Source of the DNA: CAYJLC01 sp044426355
GTDB taxonomy: Bacteria > Bacillota > Clostridia > Oscillospirales > Butyricicoccaceae
Direction of reading: 5' to 3'
Length of the DNA: 48,186 nt
NCBI GenBank assembly: GCA_044426355.1
Contig: JAWXUO010000007.1
Location: 1-48,186 of the forward strand
Position 1 is the stretch's first letter, and every line of letters begins with the position of its first letter. Below the pieces are notes generated by a model, which saw only the letters and a program-made list of their open reading frames with translations, was not told where the DNA came from and did no database searches. Positions 7,636 to 13,109 of this stretch are shown here, piece by piece. The position numbers and the translations under genes are program-made.

Positions 7636-7687
7636 TGACAACTTTATTTGTCAAACTCAGTATAACATTGACAAGTTTATTTGTCAA
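7636..7687 (-). promoter_or_regulatory. XRE operon promoter with two operators
   Basis: Leftward promoter: TTGACA (plus-strand 7682-7687), 17-bp spacer, TATACT (7659-7664). Two copies of TTGACAA-N6-TTGTCAA-type dyads lie at 7668-7687 (covering the -35) and 7636-7654 (just after the -10). The identical 6-bp spacing and the position either side of the -10 box are what is expected of repressor operators for the adjacent XRE protein. Confidence 0.72.
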
Positions 7688-7695
7688 TAGGTAAA

Positions 7696-7729
7696 ATAAA
7701 AAAACGACTAAGATTTCTCAAAGTCGTTT
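7696..7729. repeat. 34-bp direct repeat, left copy (candidate att site)
   Basis: Identical over 34 bp to 10986-11019. It contains the dyad AAACGACT-N12-AGTCGTTT preceded by seven A's, i.e. a leftward terminator shape. GTGACAG and TTTTAG follow in both copies with small differences. It sits upstream of the XRE promoter, where no leftward gene needs a terminator unless the interval up to the tRNA genes was inserted. Confidence 0.75.
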
Positions 7730-7857
7730 TGTGACAGTTTTAGTAATTGTTAAGGGTATCAAAATATGAACCTATCGTAACGTTTTTGCAGAGATTTTCA
7801 GATGATAATTTCTAAAAGTTGGTTAAGATTTTATTTATGGTTTGTAAAGCCTAAAGT

Positions 7858-7886
7858 TTGACTTTAAGTATAAATTATGATATATT
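7858..7886 (+). promoter_or_regulatory. Toxin-mRNA promoter, unit 1
   Basis: TTGACT (7858-7863), 17-bp spacer, TATATT (7881-7886). The transcript should start near 7893 and open with a GTCA-TCAA-TGAC hairpin. Confidence 0.7.
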
Positions 7887-7924
7887 AAAAAACATAAAGA
7901 GTCATCAATGACCAGTGGTTAGTT

Positions 7925-7949
7925 CGCCCAATTCCAAGAGAGGAGGGCG
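7925..7949 (+). promoter_or_regulatory. Hairpin hiding the ribosome site, unit 1
   Basis: CGCCC (7925-7929) pairs with GGGCG (7945-7949), and TCC with GGA inside, around an AAGAGA loop. The AGGAGG ribosome site of the peptide gene lies in the 3' arm. The same element recurs at unit 2. Hairpins that restrict toxin translation are typical of Fst-type mRNAs. Confidence 0.6.
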
Positions 7950-7955
7950 ATGCTT

Positions 7956-8027
7956 ATGAGAAAAGTATTAAAATTTATCGTTTTTTTGATAGTTTTACAT
8001 ATAAATTTTACTCTAAAAGTGTATTAA
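7956..8027 (+). CDS. 23-residue hydrophobic peptide, Fst-like toxin candidate 1
   Basis: MRKVLKFIVFLIVLHINFTLKVY: a basic N-terminus, one hydrophobic helix and a short polar/basic end, the size and layout of type I toxins that insert into membranes. The ATG at 7956 was chosen because AGGAGG lies nine bases upstream; an in-frame ATG at 7950 is too close to it. The stop codon lies inside the 5' arm of the terminator hairpin. A convergent antisense RNA overlaps the 3' end. The second unit encodes a peptide of the same length with the same start, stop and hydrophobic pattern but different residues, which points to selection on a membrane peptide. Family membership (Fst/par-like) is inferred from the locus architecture, not from sequence identity. 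Confidence 0.6.
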   Translation: MRKVLKFIVFLIVLHINFTLKVY

Positions 8028-8054
8028 CCACTACTCTGGAACAGTAATGGTTAA
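8024..8054. terminator. Shared bidirectional terminator, unit 1
   Basis: TTAACCA-C-TACT (8024-8035) pairs with AGTA-A-TGGTTAA (8043-8054) with one mismatch and a 7-nt loop. It lies at the 3' ends of both convergent transcripts. U-tracts are weak, so the termination call rests on position. Confidence 0.5.
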
Positions 8055-8101
8055 TAGTTAACAATTATATTCTACGAGCTAACCATTGGTTGGCTCTTTA
8101 T
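8024..8101 (-). ncRNA. Antisense RNA, antitoxin candidate 1
   Basis: A leftward promoter (TTTACA-N17-TATAAT; plus-strand 8131-8136 and 8108-8113) should start an RNA near 8101. It would open with a GAGC/AACC...GGTT/GCTC hairpin and end at the shared hairpin 8024-8054, about 75 nt. Like RNA II of the pAD1 par locus, it converges on the toxin mRNA and shares a bidirectional terminator. Its 5' segment (CCAACCAATGG) can pair imperfectly, 9 of 11, with CCAGTGGTTAG in the toxin 5' leader. Confidence 0.55.
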
Positions 8102-8107
8102 ATATTT

Positions 8108-8136
8108 ATTATACAGCAAAAAATTAAGTTTGTAAA
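8108..8136 (-). promoter_or_regulatory. Antisense-RNA promoter, unit 1
   Basis: Leftward TTTACA (8131-8136 on plus strand as TGTAAA), 17-bp spacer, TATAAT (8108-8113 as ATTATA). A perfect -10 box, stronger than the opposing toxin promoter, as expected when an antitoxin RNA must be in excess. Confidence 0.72.
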
Positions 8137-8162
8137 GGTAAAATATAAAATTAGCCTAAAGT

Positions 8163-8191
8163 TTGACTTTAAGTATAAATTATGATATATT
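8163..8191 (+). promoter_or_regulatory. Toxin-mRNA promoter, unit 2
   Basis: TTGACT (8163-8168), 17-bp spacer, TATATT (8186-8191), identical to unit 1. Confidence 0.7.
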
Positions 8192-8260
8192 AAAAAACAT
8201 AAAGAGTCATCAATGACCAGTGGTTAGTTCGCCCAATTCCAAGAGAGGAGGGCGGTGCGT

Positions 8261-8332
8261 ATGCAAAAAGTCATATTTTACATAGTATTTATTATTATTT
8301 TAATAGATTTTTTTACCATAAATGCGTACTAA
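8261..8332 (+). CDS. 23-residue hydrophobic peptide, Fst-like toxin candidate 2
   Basis: MQKVIFYIVFIIILIDFFTINAY: the same length as the unit 1 peptide, with Lys3-Val4 and a final Tyr conserved and a continuous hydrophobic core broken by one Asp. The ribosome site AGGAGG lies nine bases upstream, inside the CGCCC...GGGCG hairpin; the unit 1 upstream ATG is replaced here by GTG, supporting the downstream ATG as the true start. The stop overlaps the terminator arm. The sequence has diverged from unit 1 far more than the flanking control regions, as if the toxin and its terminator/antisense region had co-evolved into a separate specificity (inference). Confidence 0.6.
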   Translation: MQKVIFYIVFIIILIDFFTINAY

Positions 8333-8356
8333 ACCACTACGGCAATAGTGGTTTAG
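8329..8356. terminator. Shared bidirectional terminator, unit 2
   Basis: Perfect 11-bp inverted repeat CTAAACCACTA (8329-8339) and TAGTGGTTTAG (8346-8356) with a 6-nt loop, between the convergent transcripts. Confidence 0.6.
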
Positions 8357-8402
8357 CGTAAAACTTAAATCAACTTGAGCTAACCATTGGTTGGCTCTTT
8401 AT
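8329..8402 (-). ncRNA. Antisense RNA, antitoxin candidate 2
   Basis: Leftward promoter TTTACA-N17-TATAAT (8409-8437) should start an RNA near 8402 that opens with the same GAGC...GCTC hairpin as unit 1 and ends at the perfect stem 8329-8356. Its 3' region is fully complementary to the stop codon and terminator of toxin mRNA 2. Confidence 0.55.
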
Positions 8403-8408
8403 ATATTT

Positions 8409-8437
8409 ATTATACAGCAAAAAATTGAGTTTGTAAA
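8409..8437 (-). promoter_or_regulatory. Antisense-RNA promoter, unit 2
   Basis: Leftward TTTACA (8432-8437), 17-bp spacer, TATAAT (8409-8414), identical boxes to unit 1. Confidence 0.72.
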
Positions 8438-8526
8438 GGTAAAATATAAAATTAGCCTAAAGATATACATAGGTGTGAAAACTAAATGAAATCCCCAATA
8501 AAATACCACAAATACCCATAAATCTA

Positions 8527-8555
8527 TTGTGAATTATATCCTAATGTGGTACAAT
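8527..8555 (+). promoter_or_regulatory. Promoter of the two small membrane-protein genes
   Basis: TTGTGA (8527-8532), 17-bp spacer, TACAAT (8550-8555), about 55 bp before the first ATG. Confidence 0.65.
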
Positions 8556-8609
8556 ATTACCCAAGAAAAAGAAATACACATAAATATATATTAAATAAGG
8601 AGAACAGTT

Positions 8610-8708
8610 ATGAATAATAAATTTATAATAGCAGGAATAGCAGGAATAGCAGGAATAGCAGTAGGAGGATATGTTTATTTAAACGCAGACCAAGGGGAAA
8701 CACAATGA
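8610..8708 (+). CDS. 32-residue small membrane protein
   Basis: MNNKFIIAGIAGIAGIAVGG followed by YVYLNADQGETQ: one Gly/Ala/Ile helix then a short polar tail. The helix is encoded by three near-perfect 9-bp repeats (GCAGGAATA). A good ribosome site (AAGGAGAA) lies eight bases upstream and a promoter further up. The stop overlaps the next start (ATGA), so the two products are translationally coupled and may act together. I know no family for it. Confidence 0.6.
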   Translation: MNNKFIIAGIAGIAGIAVGGYVYLNADQGETQ

Positions 8709-9094
8709 GTAAAAAGAATATAATCATATTAGTATCATCAATATCAATCGTCACTCTAACACTAACAGCAATAATGCTAACTAAAACAGATGATATAGAG
8801 ATACCAACAGCAGAAACAGATACAACAATAGAACAATTAGACACGCAAGAAGATGTAATACAATTAACGATAGATAGTTTACCATATACAACTGAGGGGG
8901 ATTTATATATCCCCCCAACTGACAACGTAGTGGATTTTGATGAGGACTTAAACAGCTTAACAACAGAGGACTTAAAAGAAGTATTAGAAGAAGATACAGA
9001 AACAGGGTTTATCACAGGGGTAACGCAAGGTAATAATATAGTAACAATAATACCCGAAGAGTACCAAGGTAGTTTTGATAAGGCGAAAGCATAA
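8705..9094 (+). CDS. Unknown single-span membrane protein, cargo of the element
   Basis: 129 residues: a basic N-terminus, one membrane helix or signal anchor (about residues 5-26), then an acidic, Thr/Asp/Glu-rich extracellular part with no motif I recognise. Start overlaps the stop of the 32-residue gene. Codon use is A-rich with many ACA/ATA codons, unlike its flanks, consistent with foreign origin. It could be a lipoprotein-like surface factor, but there is no lipobox Cys. Confidence 0.65.
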   Translation: MSKKNIIILVSSISIVTLTLTAIMLTKTDDIEIPTAETDTTIEQLDTQEDVIQLTIDSLPYTTEGDLYIPPTDNVVDFDEDLNSLTTEDLKEVLEEDTETGFITGVTQGNNIVTIIPEEYQGSFDKAKA

Positions 9095-9580
9095 TAGATG
9101 AAAGTGATATAGTGGTAACCCTTAAAGGGAGGAAAGTGTAGTCAATCTAAACGAAATGTGTATTTTATTTAGGTGGTGTGTAGTTTAGGAGTGAAAAAAA
9201 GAGGGTTATAAACGCAGTTAATGGAGTTTTTATAGAAAAAACTGTAAAAAGTGTGTAGTAAATTTAAAAAATAGGTGAACATTGTAGAAAAAGTTTGAAA
9301 ATTTAGTAGAATTTAATAAAAAATGGTTTGTAAGTACATTTTAGATACTAGTTAGTATTTAAAAAAGTGCTTTATTTTTTTGTCTAAATTTGAATTTTAA
9401 AATAGTGGAAATAAGGTTTAAAAGTGCGTGTTTTAGACTAGTTAAAATATGGTTTTTATTAATTTTTTTGTAGTTTGAATTATTAAATTTTCTTGAAAAA
9501 TGGTATTTTCCCCTACAAAGTTCTAACTAGTGAAAACAACCTCGAACCTACTATTTAATTATCAAGTATAAAAAACGCTA
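9095..9580. other. Gene-poor AT-rich interval inside the candidate element
   Basis: About 490 bp with no supported gene. It contains three ACTAGT sequences at 9347, 9437 and 9526, spaced 90 and 89 bp apart. The first lies in the dyad ATACTA-GT-TAGTAT and the second in TTTTA-N7-TAAAA. They could be protein-binding sites for the downstream integrase, or chance. Confidence 0.4.
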
Positions 9581-9609
9581 TTGACAACGTGAAAATCTTC
9601 TGTTACAAT
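9581..9609 (+). promoter_or_regulatory. Integrase promoter
   Basis: TTGACA (9581-9586), 17-bp spacer, TACAAT (9604-9609). Its position shows that translation cannot start at the in-frame GTG at 9589, which lies inside the promoter. Confidence 0.8.
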
Positions 9610-9640
9610 CCACCACTAAAAATATTTTGGAGGTTTAATT

Positions 9641-10833
9641 ATGGAAACAAACAAAAGGGTAGCGTGTATATTGTTGGAAAATCGTTTAAATGTGCATTTT
9701 ACTACATTGAAAATGGCATTAAAAAAAGAAAGGTTTTGACTGGAAAAACAGAACTTGAAGTACGTGAAAAACAAGCAGAATTTCTAAGAAATATCATAAT
9801 ACAAGATGATTTAATCACTTATCAGTATGTTTTCAACAAATATTGGGAGTTTTATTTGCTAAAAGATAGAAAATTTAACACAATTTCTAAGCTTGAGCCT
9901 ATGTATAGAAAAATTATACTTCCGTATTTTGGTTTAATGGAGATTGAAAAGATAAATTCAACGGATATACAACGATTTTTAAGAGAAATTTCAATAAAAA
10001 GTGATGGTTTGCCACGTTCTAGTACATCATCTAACAAAATTTACACCCAAACTAAGGCGATTTTTCGATATGCACACGCAAATGGCTATATTTCAAAACT
10101 ACCGACATATAGTGTGGAAATTATACAAGGGACGTGCAAGTCGAAAGATGAGAAATATTTTAAATACGATAAATTAGTAGAGCATTTTTGCGACGTATAT
10201 AAAAGTGAAAAATATTACTTAATTTGTATGATATTGCTTGCAACTGGGGTGCGTCCAGAGGAATTTTTCGCTTTTCGTTGGTCGAATTTAGATTTTAATG
10301 CAAAAACTTTAAAAATAACTAACGCTATTGTGCCGTGTGCTGATGAAAACGGAAAGCGTGTTTTGGTTGAAAGTAGCACAAAAACTAAGCAAAGTGTGCG
10401 AGTGATTTATTTAGGCGATACAACTATAAAATTATTTAAACAGTGGGAAAAGTATATAAAAACTAGTGGTTTATACGAAAAAGCAGAACTTTTAGGCACG
10501 CAAGATTATATAATTTTAAGTGGGCGTGGCAATTTTTATAAACATCAAACTTTGCATAGAAATATTAAAAAGTATATAAATAATAATGGAATTTACAAGA
10601 ATAATTGGAATTTTTATATGTTTAGACACTCGTTTGCGACATATTGCAACGAAGTTTCAGTGCCACAGTCAGTTATTTCGCAGTTTATGGGTCATTCGCA
10701 AGGAAAAGAAAGTATTACACAGCATGTTTATATAAATAATACAAATTTAGTGCTTGAAAAAAGCGTTATGCTTTATGATGATTTTCTTAAAAAGTTTGAA
10801 AAGGATATTGAAATTAAGGCAAATTTGCTGTAA
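9641..10833 (+). CDS. Tyrosine recombinase/integrase, probable frameshift near start
   Basis: About 400 residues with an arm-binding N-terminal domain, a SAM-like core-binding domain and a C-terminal catalytic domain. Visible catalytic residues are the first Arg (TGVRPEE, codon 10252), the Lys region (TKTKQSVRVIYLGD), the second Arg in MFRHSFAT, His in MGHS, and the nucleophile Tyr (codon 10729). The HxxR box has Tyr in place of His (codon 10615). The natural start is ATG 9641 (GGAGG at 9630), but that frame stops early. Adding one A in the AAAA run near 9654 joins METNK to the integrase frame. As sequenced, only a weak GTG at 9664 could start it. Tn916-like integrases share this layout. It probably catalysed integration at the 34-bp repeat. 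Confidence 0.8.
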
Positions 10834-10842
10834 AAACGCTAT

Positions 10843-10863
10843 TTAGCTACGCTTTTAGCTAAA
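10843..10863 (+). terminator. Possible weak integrase terminator
   Basis: A short dyad TTTAGCT...AGCTAAA lies just after the integrase stop. The following U-tract is poor, so the call is tentative. The rest of 10864-10985 holds nothing I recognise. Confidence 0.3.
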
Positions 10864-10985
10864 ATTCAAGGGATTTGTCTAGGTTGTTAAAGAATTTAGA
10901 AGTTTGTAAAGAAGAAAAAATGTGTAGGCTTTTAATAAAAACGATAGTTTATAGGTTTTAAAGCAATGAAAATTTATAATTTAGC

Positions 10986-11019
10986 ATAAAAAAACGACTA
11001 AGATTTCTCAAAGTCGTTT
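10986..11019. repeat. 34-bp direct repeat, right copy (candidate att site)
   Basis: Identical to 7696-7729. On the minus strand the dyad AAACGACT-N12-AGTCGTTT is followed by TTTTTTT, so it is the functional intrinsic terminator of the tRNA operon, 21 bp after the tRNA-Cys 3' end. Confidence 0.75.
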
Positions 11020-11040
11020 AAAGTGACAGCTTTTAGCTGT
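10988..11040 (-). terminator. tRNA operon terminator
   Basis: Read leftwards: a small ACAGC-TAAAA-GCTGT hairpin directly after tRNA-Cys (11026-11040), then AAACGACT-N12-AGTCGTTT and a run of seven T. It coincides with the right 34-bp repeat. Confidence 0.82.
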
Positions 11041-11115
11041 TGGAGGCGCCACCCAGATTTGAACTGGGGCATAAAGCTTTTGCAGAGCTCTGCCTTACCA
11101 CTTGGCTATGGCGCC
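11041..11115 (-). tRNA. tRNA-Cys (GCA)
   Basis: Complete cloverleaf on the minus strand: acceptor GGCGCCA/TGGCGCC, anticodon loop CTGCAAA, T-loop TTCAAAT, encoded CCA. Last of five genes in the operon. Confidence 0.95.
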
Positions 11116-11194
11116 ATATTAAATTATATGATATACTAATTAATAATATACCATTTTTTAAAAATAAAACGCTAGAAAACTCTAACGTTTTATA

Positions 11195-11270
11195 TGGAGC
11201 GGATGACGGGGCTCGAACCCGCTACCTCCACCTTGGCAAGGTGGCGCTCTACCAGATGAGCTACATCCGC
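11195..11270 (-). tRNA. tRNA-Gly (GCC)
   Basis: Complete cloverleaf on the minus strand with acceptor GCGGATG, anticodon loop TTGCCAA, T-loop TTCGAGC and encoded CCA. Confidence 0.95.
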
Positions 11271-11275
11271 AAAAT

Positions 11276-11351
<76 letters not shown>

Positions 11352-11357
11352 AAAGTT

Positions 11358-11434
11358 TGGCGACCCATATCGGGCTCGAACCGACGACCTCTAGCGTGAC
11401 AGGCTAGCGCTCTAACCAACTGAGCTAATGGGCC
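11358..11434 (-). tRNA. tRNA-Asp (GTC)
   Basis: Complete cloverleaf on the minus strand with acceptor GGCCCAT, anticodon loop CTGTCAC, T-loop TTCGAGC and encoded CCA. Confidence 0.95.
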
Positions 11435-11441
11435 AAACTTG

Positions 11442-11517
11442 TGGTGGAAACAACAGGGATCGAACCTGTGACCCCCTGCTTGTAAGGCAGGTGCTCTCCC
11501 AGCTGAGCTATGCTTCC
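11442..11517 (-). tRNA. tRNA-Val (TAC)
   Basis: Complete cloverleaf on the minus strand with acceptor GGAAGCA, anticodon loop CTTACAA, T-loop TTCGATC and encoded CCA. First gene of the tRNA operon, about 20 bp after the proximal promoter. Confidence 0.95.
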
Positions 11518-11537
11518 AAAATACTGTGACTTACTAT

Positions 11538-11566
11538 AGTATAAACCATCGTAATTCATTTGTCAA
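11538..11566 (-). promoter_or_regulatory. tRNA operon promoter P2 (proximal)
   Basis: Leftward TTGACA (11561-11566), 17-bp spacer, TATACT (11538-11543), just upstream of tRNA-Val. Confidence 0.85.
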
Positions 11567-11629
11567 GATGTTTTTTGCGATCTTTTGCTATTTTTTTTCA
11601 AGCCGTAGCTTGTTTGTGTTAGCTTAATT

Positions 11630-11658
11630 AGTATATAACAGTTTATGATAATTGTCAA
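11630..11658 (-). promoter_or_regulatory. tRNA operon promoter P1 (distal)
   Basis: A second leftward promoter with the same boxes: TTGACA (11653-11658), 17-bp spacer, TATACT (11630-11635), 92 bp upstream of P2. A small CAAGC-CGTA-GCTTG hairpin lies between the two. Confidence 0.75.
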
Positions 11659-11779
11659 TAGTTTTTTTGCAAAAAATTAAATTTTTTTTATTTTTTTATT
11701 TTAAGGTTAAAATTTTGTGATTATAGCTAGATTTTTTTAAATATTAAAAATTTAAAATGTAAAATTTTTAAAAAAGCAC

Positions 11780-11808
11780 TTGAACTTTTTTCGCTTTTAG
11801 TGTATATT
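11780..11808 (+). promoter_or_regulatory. Promoter of DUF1292 gene
   Basis: TTGAAC (11780-11785), 17-bp spacer, TATATT (11803-11808), 50 bp before the ATG. Confidence 0.65.
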
Positions 11809-11858
11809 ATGTATATAGAGATGACAGAATATAATTGTCACATAAATGGAGGATTAAC

Positions 11859-12140
11859 ATGAGCGAAGAATACGGAAATAATTACATCACTTTAACTGAT
11901 GAAGATGGAAAAGAATCAGAATTTGAGCATATAGATACAATAGACCATAATAATGAAACATATGTTGCTTTCATTCCAGCTGATTTAGAAGATGAAGAGG
12001 AAGCAGAAGTTGTTATTTTAAAAGTTTTAGAAGAAGATGGCGAAGAAATTCTTTCTTCTATAGACGATGAAGACGAACTTATGACAGTGTTCAATATTTT
12101 TCTTGAACGTGATGAAGCTGCAGCTGCAGAACAAAATTAA
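11859..12140 (+). CDS. DUF1292 family protein (YrzB-like)
   Basis: 93 residues, very acidic. The ATG at 11859 is preceded by GGAGG and is preferred over an upstream in-frame TTG. The sequence fits DUF1292: Y-I-T-L-x-D-E-x-G-x-E, then a strand pattern ending in the Y-V-A-F-I-P segment and the VVILKVLEEDGEEIL...DEDELMTVFNIFLE end. These small proteins of unknown function usually sit in the yrzL-yrrK-yrzB group in Bacillota. Here it is directly followed by a 6S RNA. Confidence 0.85.
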   Translation: MSEEYGNNYITLTDEDGKESEFEHIDTIDHNNETYVAFIPADLEDEEEAEVVILKVLEEDGEEILSSIDDEDELMTVFNIFLERDEAAAAEQN

Positions 12141-12344
12141 AATTATCCCTGGAAATTGCGTCAGTTTCTTTTTTAAACCTACACTTCTAATAAGGGATTT
12201 CGACTTCTTGTATGAAGATTGCAAGCCTCCCGATTATGCTTAGACATATATTGGATGTTGGAAGCACAGAAGTACGAGAGAGAAGACCCACCTGCATTTT
12301 GCAGGTTATTATTAGGGAACAACGGATTCACTGGGGCTATAATA
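12141..12344 (+). ncRNA. ssrS: 6S RNA
   Basis: About 204 nt between the DUF1292 stop and a terminator. The ends pair to form a closing stem (ATTATCCCTGG at the 5' end with CTGGGGCTATAAT at the 3' end). The 3' half has the CCCACCTGC-ATTTT-GCAGGTTATT hairpin (stem 12290-12306) seen in 6S RNAs, preceded by the CGAGAGAGAAGACC stretch, with a large central region in between. 6S RNA mimics an open promoter and binds sigma-A RNA polymerase. It may be processed from the DUF1292 transcript; I see no strong separate promoter. Length and layout argue against RNase P, SRP or tmRNA. Confidence 0.72.
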
Positions 12345-12350
12345 AAAATT

Positions 12351-12388
12351 AAGCTGTACTTTTATTTAAAGTACAGCTTTTTAATTTT
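12351..12388 (+). terminator. Terminator after 6S RNA
   Basis: 12-bp perfect stem AAGCTGTACTTT/AAAGTACAGCTT (12351-12362 and 12368-12379), TATTT loop, followed by TTTAATTTT. Confidence 0.85.
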
Positions 12389-12401
12389 ATAAGGAGAAAA
12401 T

Positions 12402-13109
12402 ATGCAAAATATAAGAACACAAATGATTTTAGGTGAAAATTCGCTTGAAAAACTTAGAAATTCGCATGTTTTGATAGTAGGCGTAGGAGGTGTTGGAGGA
12501 TATTCTGTTGAGGCTTTAGTTCGCAGTGGAGTAGGCTCTATTACAATTTGCGACCATGATACAGTGTCTTTATCTAATATAAATAGGCAATTATGTGCTT
12601 TGCATTCTACAATAGGCGAGTATAAAGTAGATGTACTTTACAAACGTTCTTTGGATATAAATCCAAATATAAAAATACGAGCTTTAAAAGAATATTATAC
12701 TAAAGACAATCGTGACGAAATTTTAGACTTAGAATATGACTATATAATAGATGCGATTGACAGTGTAACCTCAAAAATTGACCTTATAAAATCAGCTACT
12801 AGCAAAAATATTCCGATAATTTCTGCGATGGGTACAGGAAACAAGCTTGACCCTTCGAAATTTCAAATTTGCGATATTTCTAAAACTTCGGTGTGTCCTT
12901 TAGCTCGTGTTATGCGAAAAGAGCTGAAAAATCGTGGAATTTATAAGCATAAAGTGCTTTTTAGCACCGAAATTCCTAGAAAACCAGAACAACTCGACGA
13001 AATTCCTGATGGAAAAGGAAATGTGCCAGGCTCTATATCTTTTGTGCCATCAGTAGCAGGGCTTATGATTGCAGGATATGTTATAAATGAAATAGTAGGT
13101 GAAAAATGA
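12402..13109 (+). CDS. tcdA: tRNA threonylcarbamoyladenosine dehydratase
   Basis: 235 residues of the ThiF/E1-like superfamily. The nucleotide-binding loop GVGGVGG is at residues 27-33. The conserved RQ in SLSNINRQ, the DAIDS motif and the VCPLAR(V) segment near residue 166 follow the TcdA/CsdL subgroup. TcdA uses ATP to cyclise the t6A side chain at position 37 of ANN-decoding tRNAs into ct6A. A clear AAGGAG ribosome site lies upstream. Its stop overlaps the start of the chromate-transporter gene by 4 bp. Confidence 0.88.
   Translation: MQNIRTQMILGENSLEKLRNSHVLIVGVGGVGGYSVEALVRSGVGSITICDHDTVSLSNINRQLCALHSTIGEYKVDVLYKRSLDINPNIKIRALKEYYTKDNRDEILDLEYDYIIDAIDSVTSKIDLIKSATSKNIPIISAMGTGNKLDPSKFQICDISKTSVCPLARVMRKELKNRGIYKHKVLFSTEIPRKPEQLDEIPDGKGNVPGSISFVPSVAGLMIAGYVINEIVGEK

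Larger units (their letters stand above)
7849..8153 (+). repeat. Tandem repeat unit 1 (~305 bp) carrying a type I TA-like module
   Basis: First of two head-to-tail units with nearly identical promoters, 5' leader and antisense promoter but a diverged peptide-coding and terminator core. Each unit begins at GCCTAAAG; a third GCCTAAAG at 8455 closes the second unit. Confidence 0.85.
8154..8454 (+). repeat. Tandem repeat unit 2 (~301 bp) carrying a type I TA-like module
   Basis: Second copy of the unit at 7849-8153. The first ~105 bp (promoter, 5' leader, ribosome-site hairpin) and the last ~60 bp (antisense promoter and 5' hairpin) are almost identical. The peptide gene and terminator stem differ. 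Confidence 0.85.
7696..11019. mobile_element. Candidate 3.3-kb integrated element in a tRNA-operon terminator
   Basis: The interval is bounded by a 34-bp perfect direct repeat and carries a tyrosine integrase next to the right repeat. The right repeat is the intrinsic terminator of the leftward tRNA operon. The left repeat is its copy, as expected if integration occurred within the terminator. The cargo is two type I toxin-antitoxin-like modules and two small membrane-protein genes. No excisionase, replication or transfer gene is visible, so it is a minimal or decayed element. The chance recurrence of a terminator sequence is the alternative. Confidence 0.55.

Noticed and set aside
8610..8670. 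The triple 9-bp repeat as a larger satellite or CRISPR-like array
   Set aside because: It is only three units long, lies entirely inside a coding frame and has no spacers.
9641..9670. Programmed -1 frameshift at the integrase start
   Set aside because: The local sequence has no X-XXY-YYZ slippery heptamer in the starting frame and no obvious downstream stimulatory structure; a one-base loss in an A run explains it more simply.
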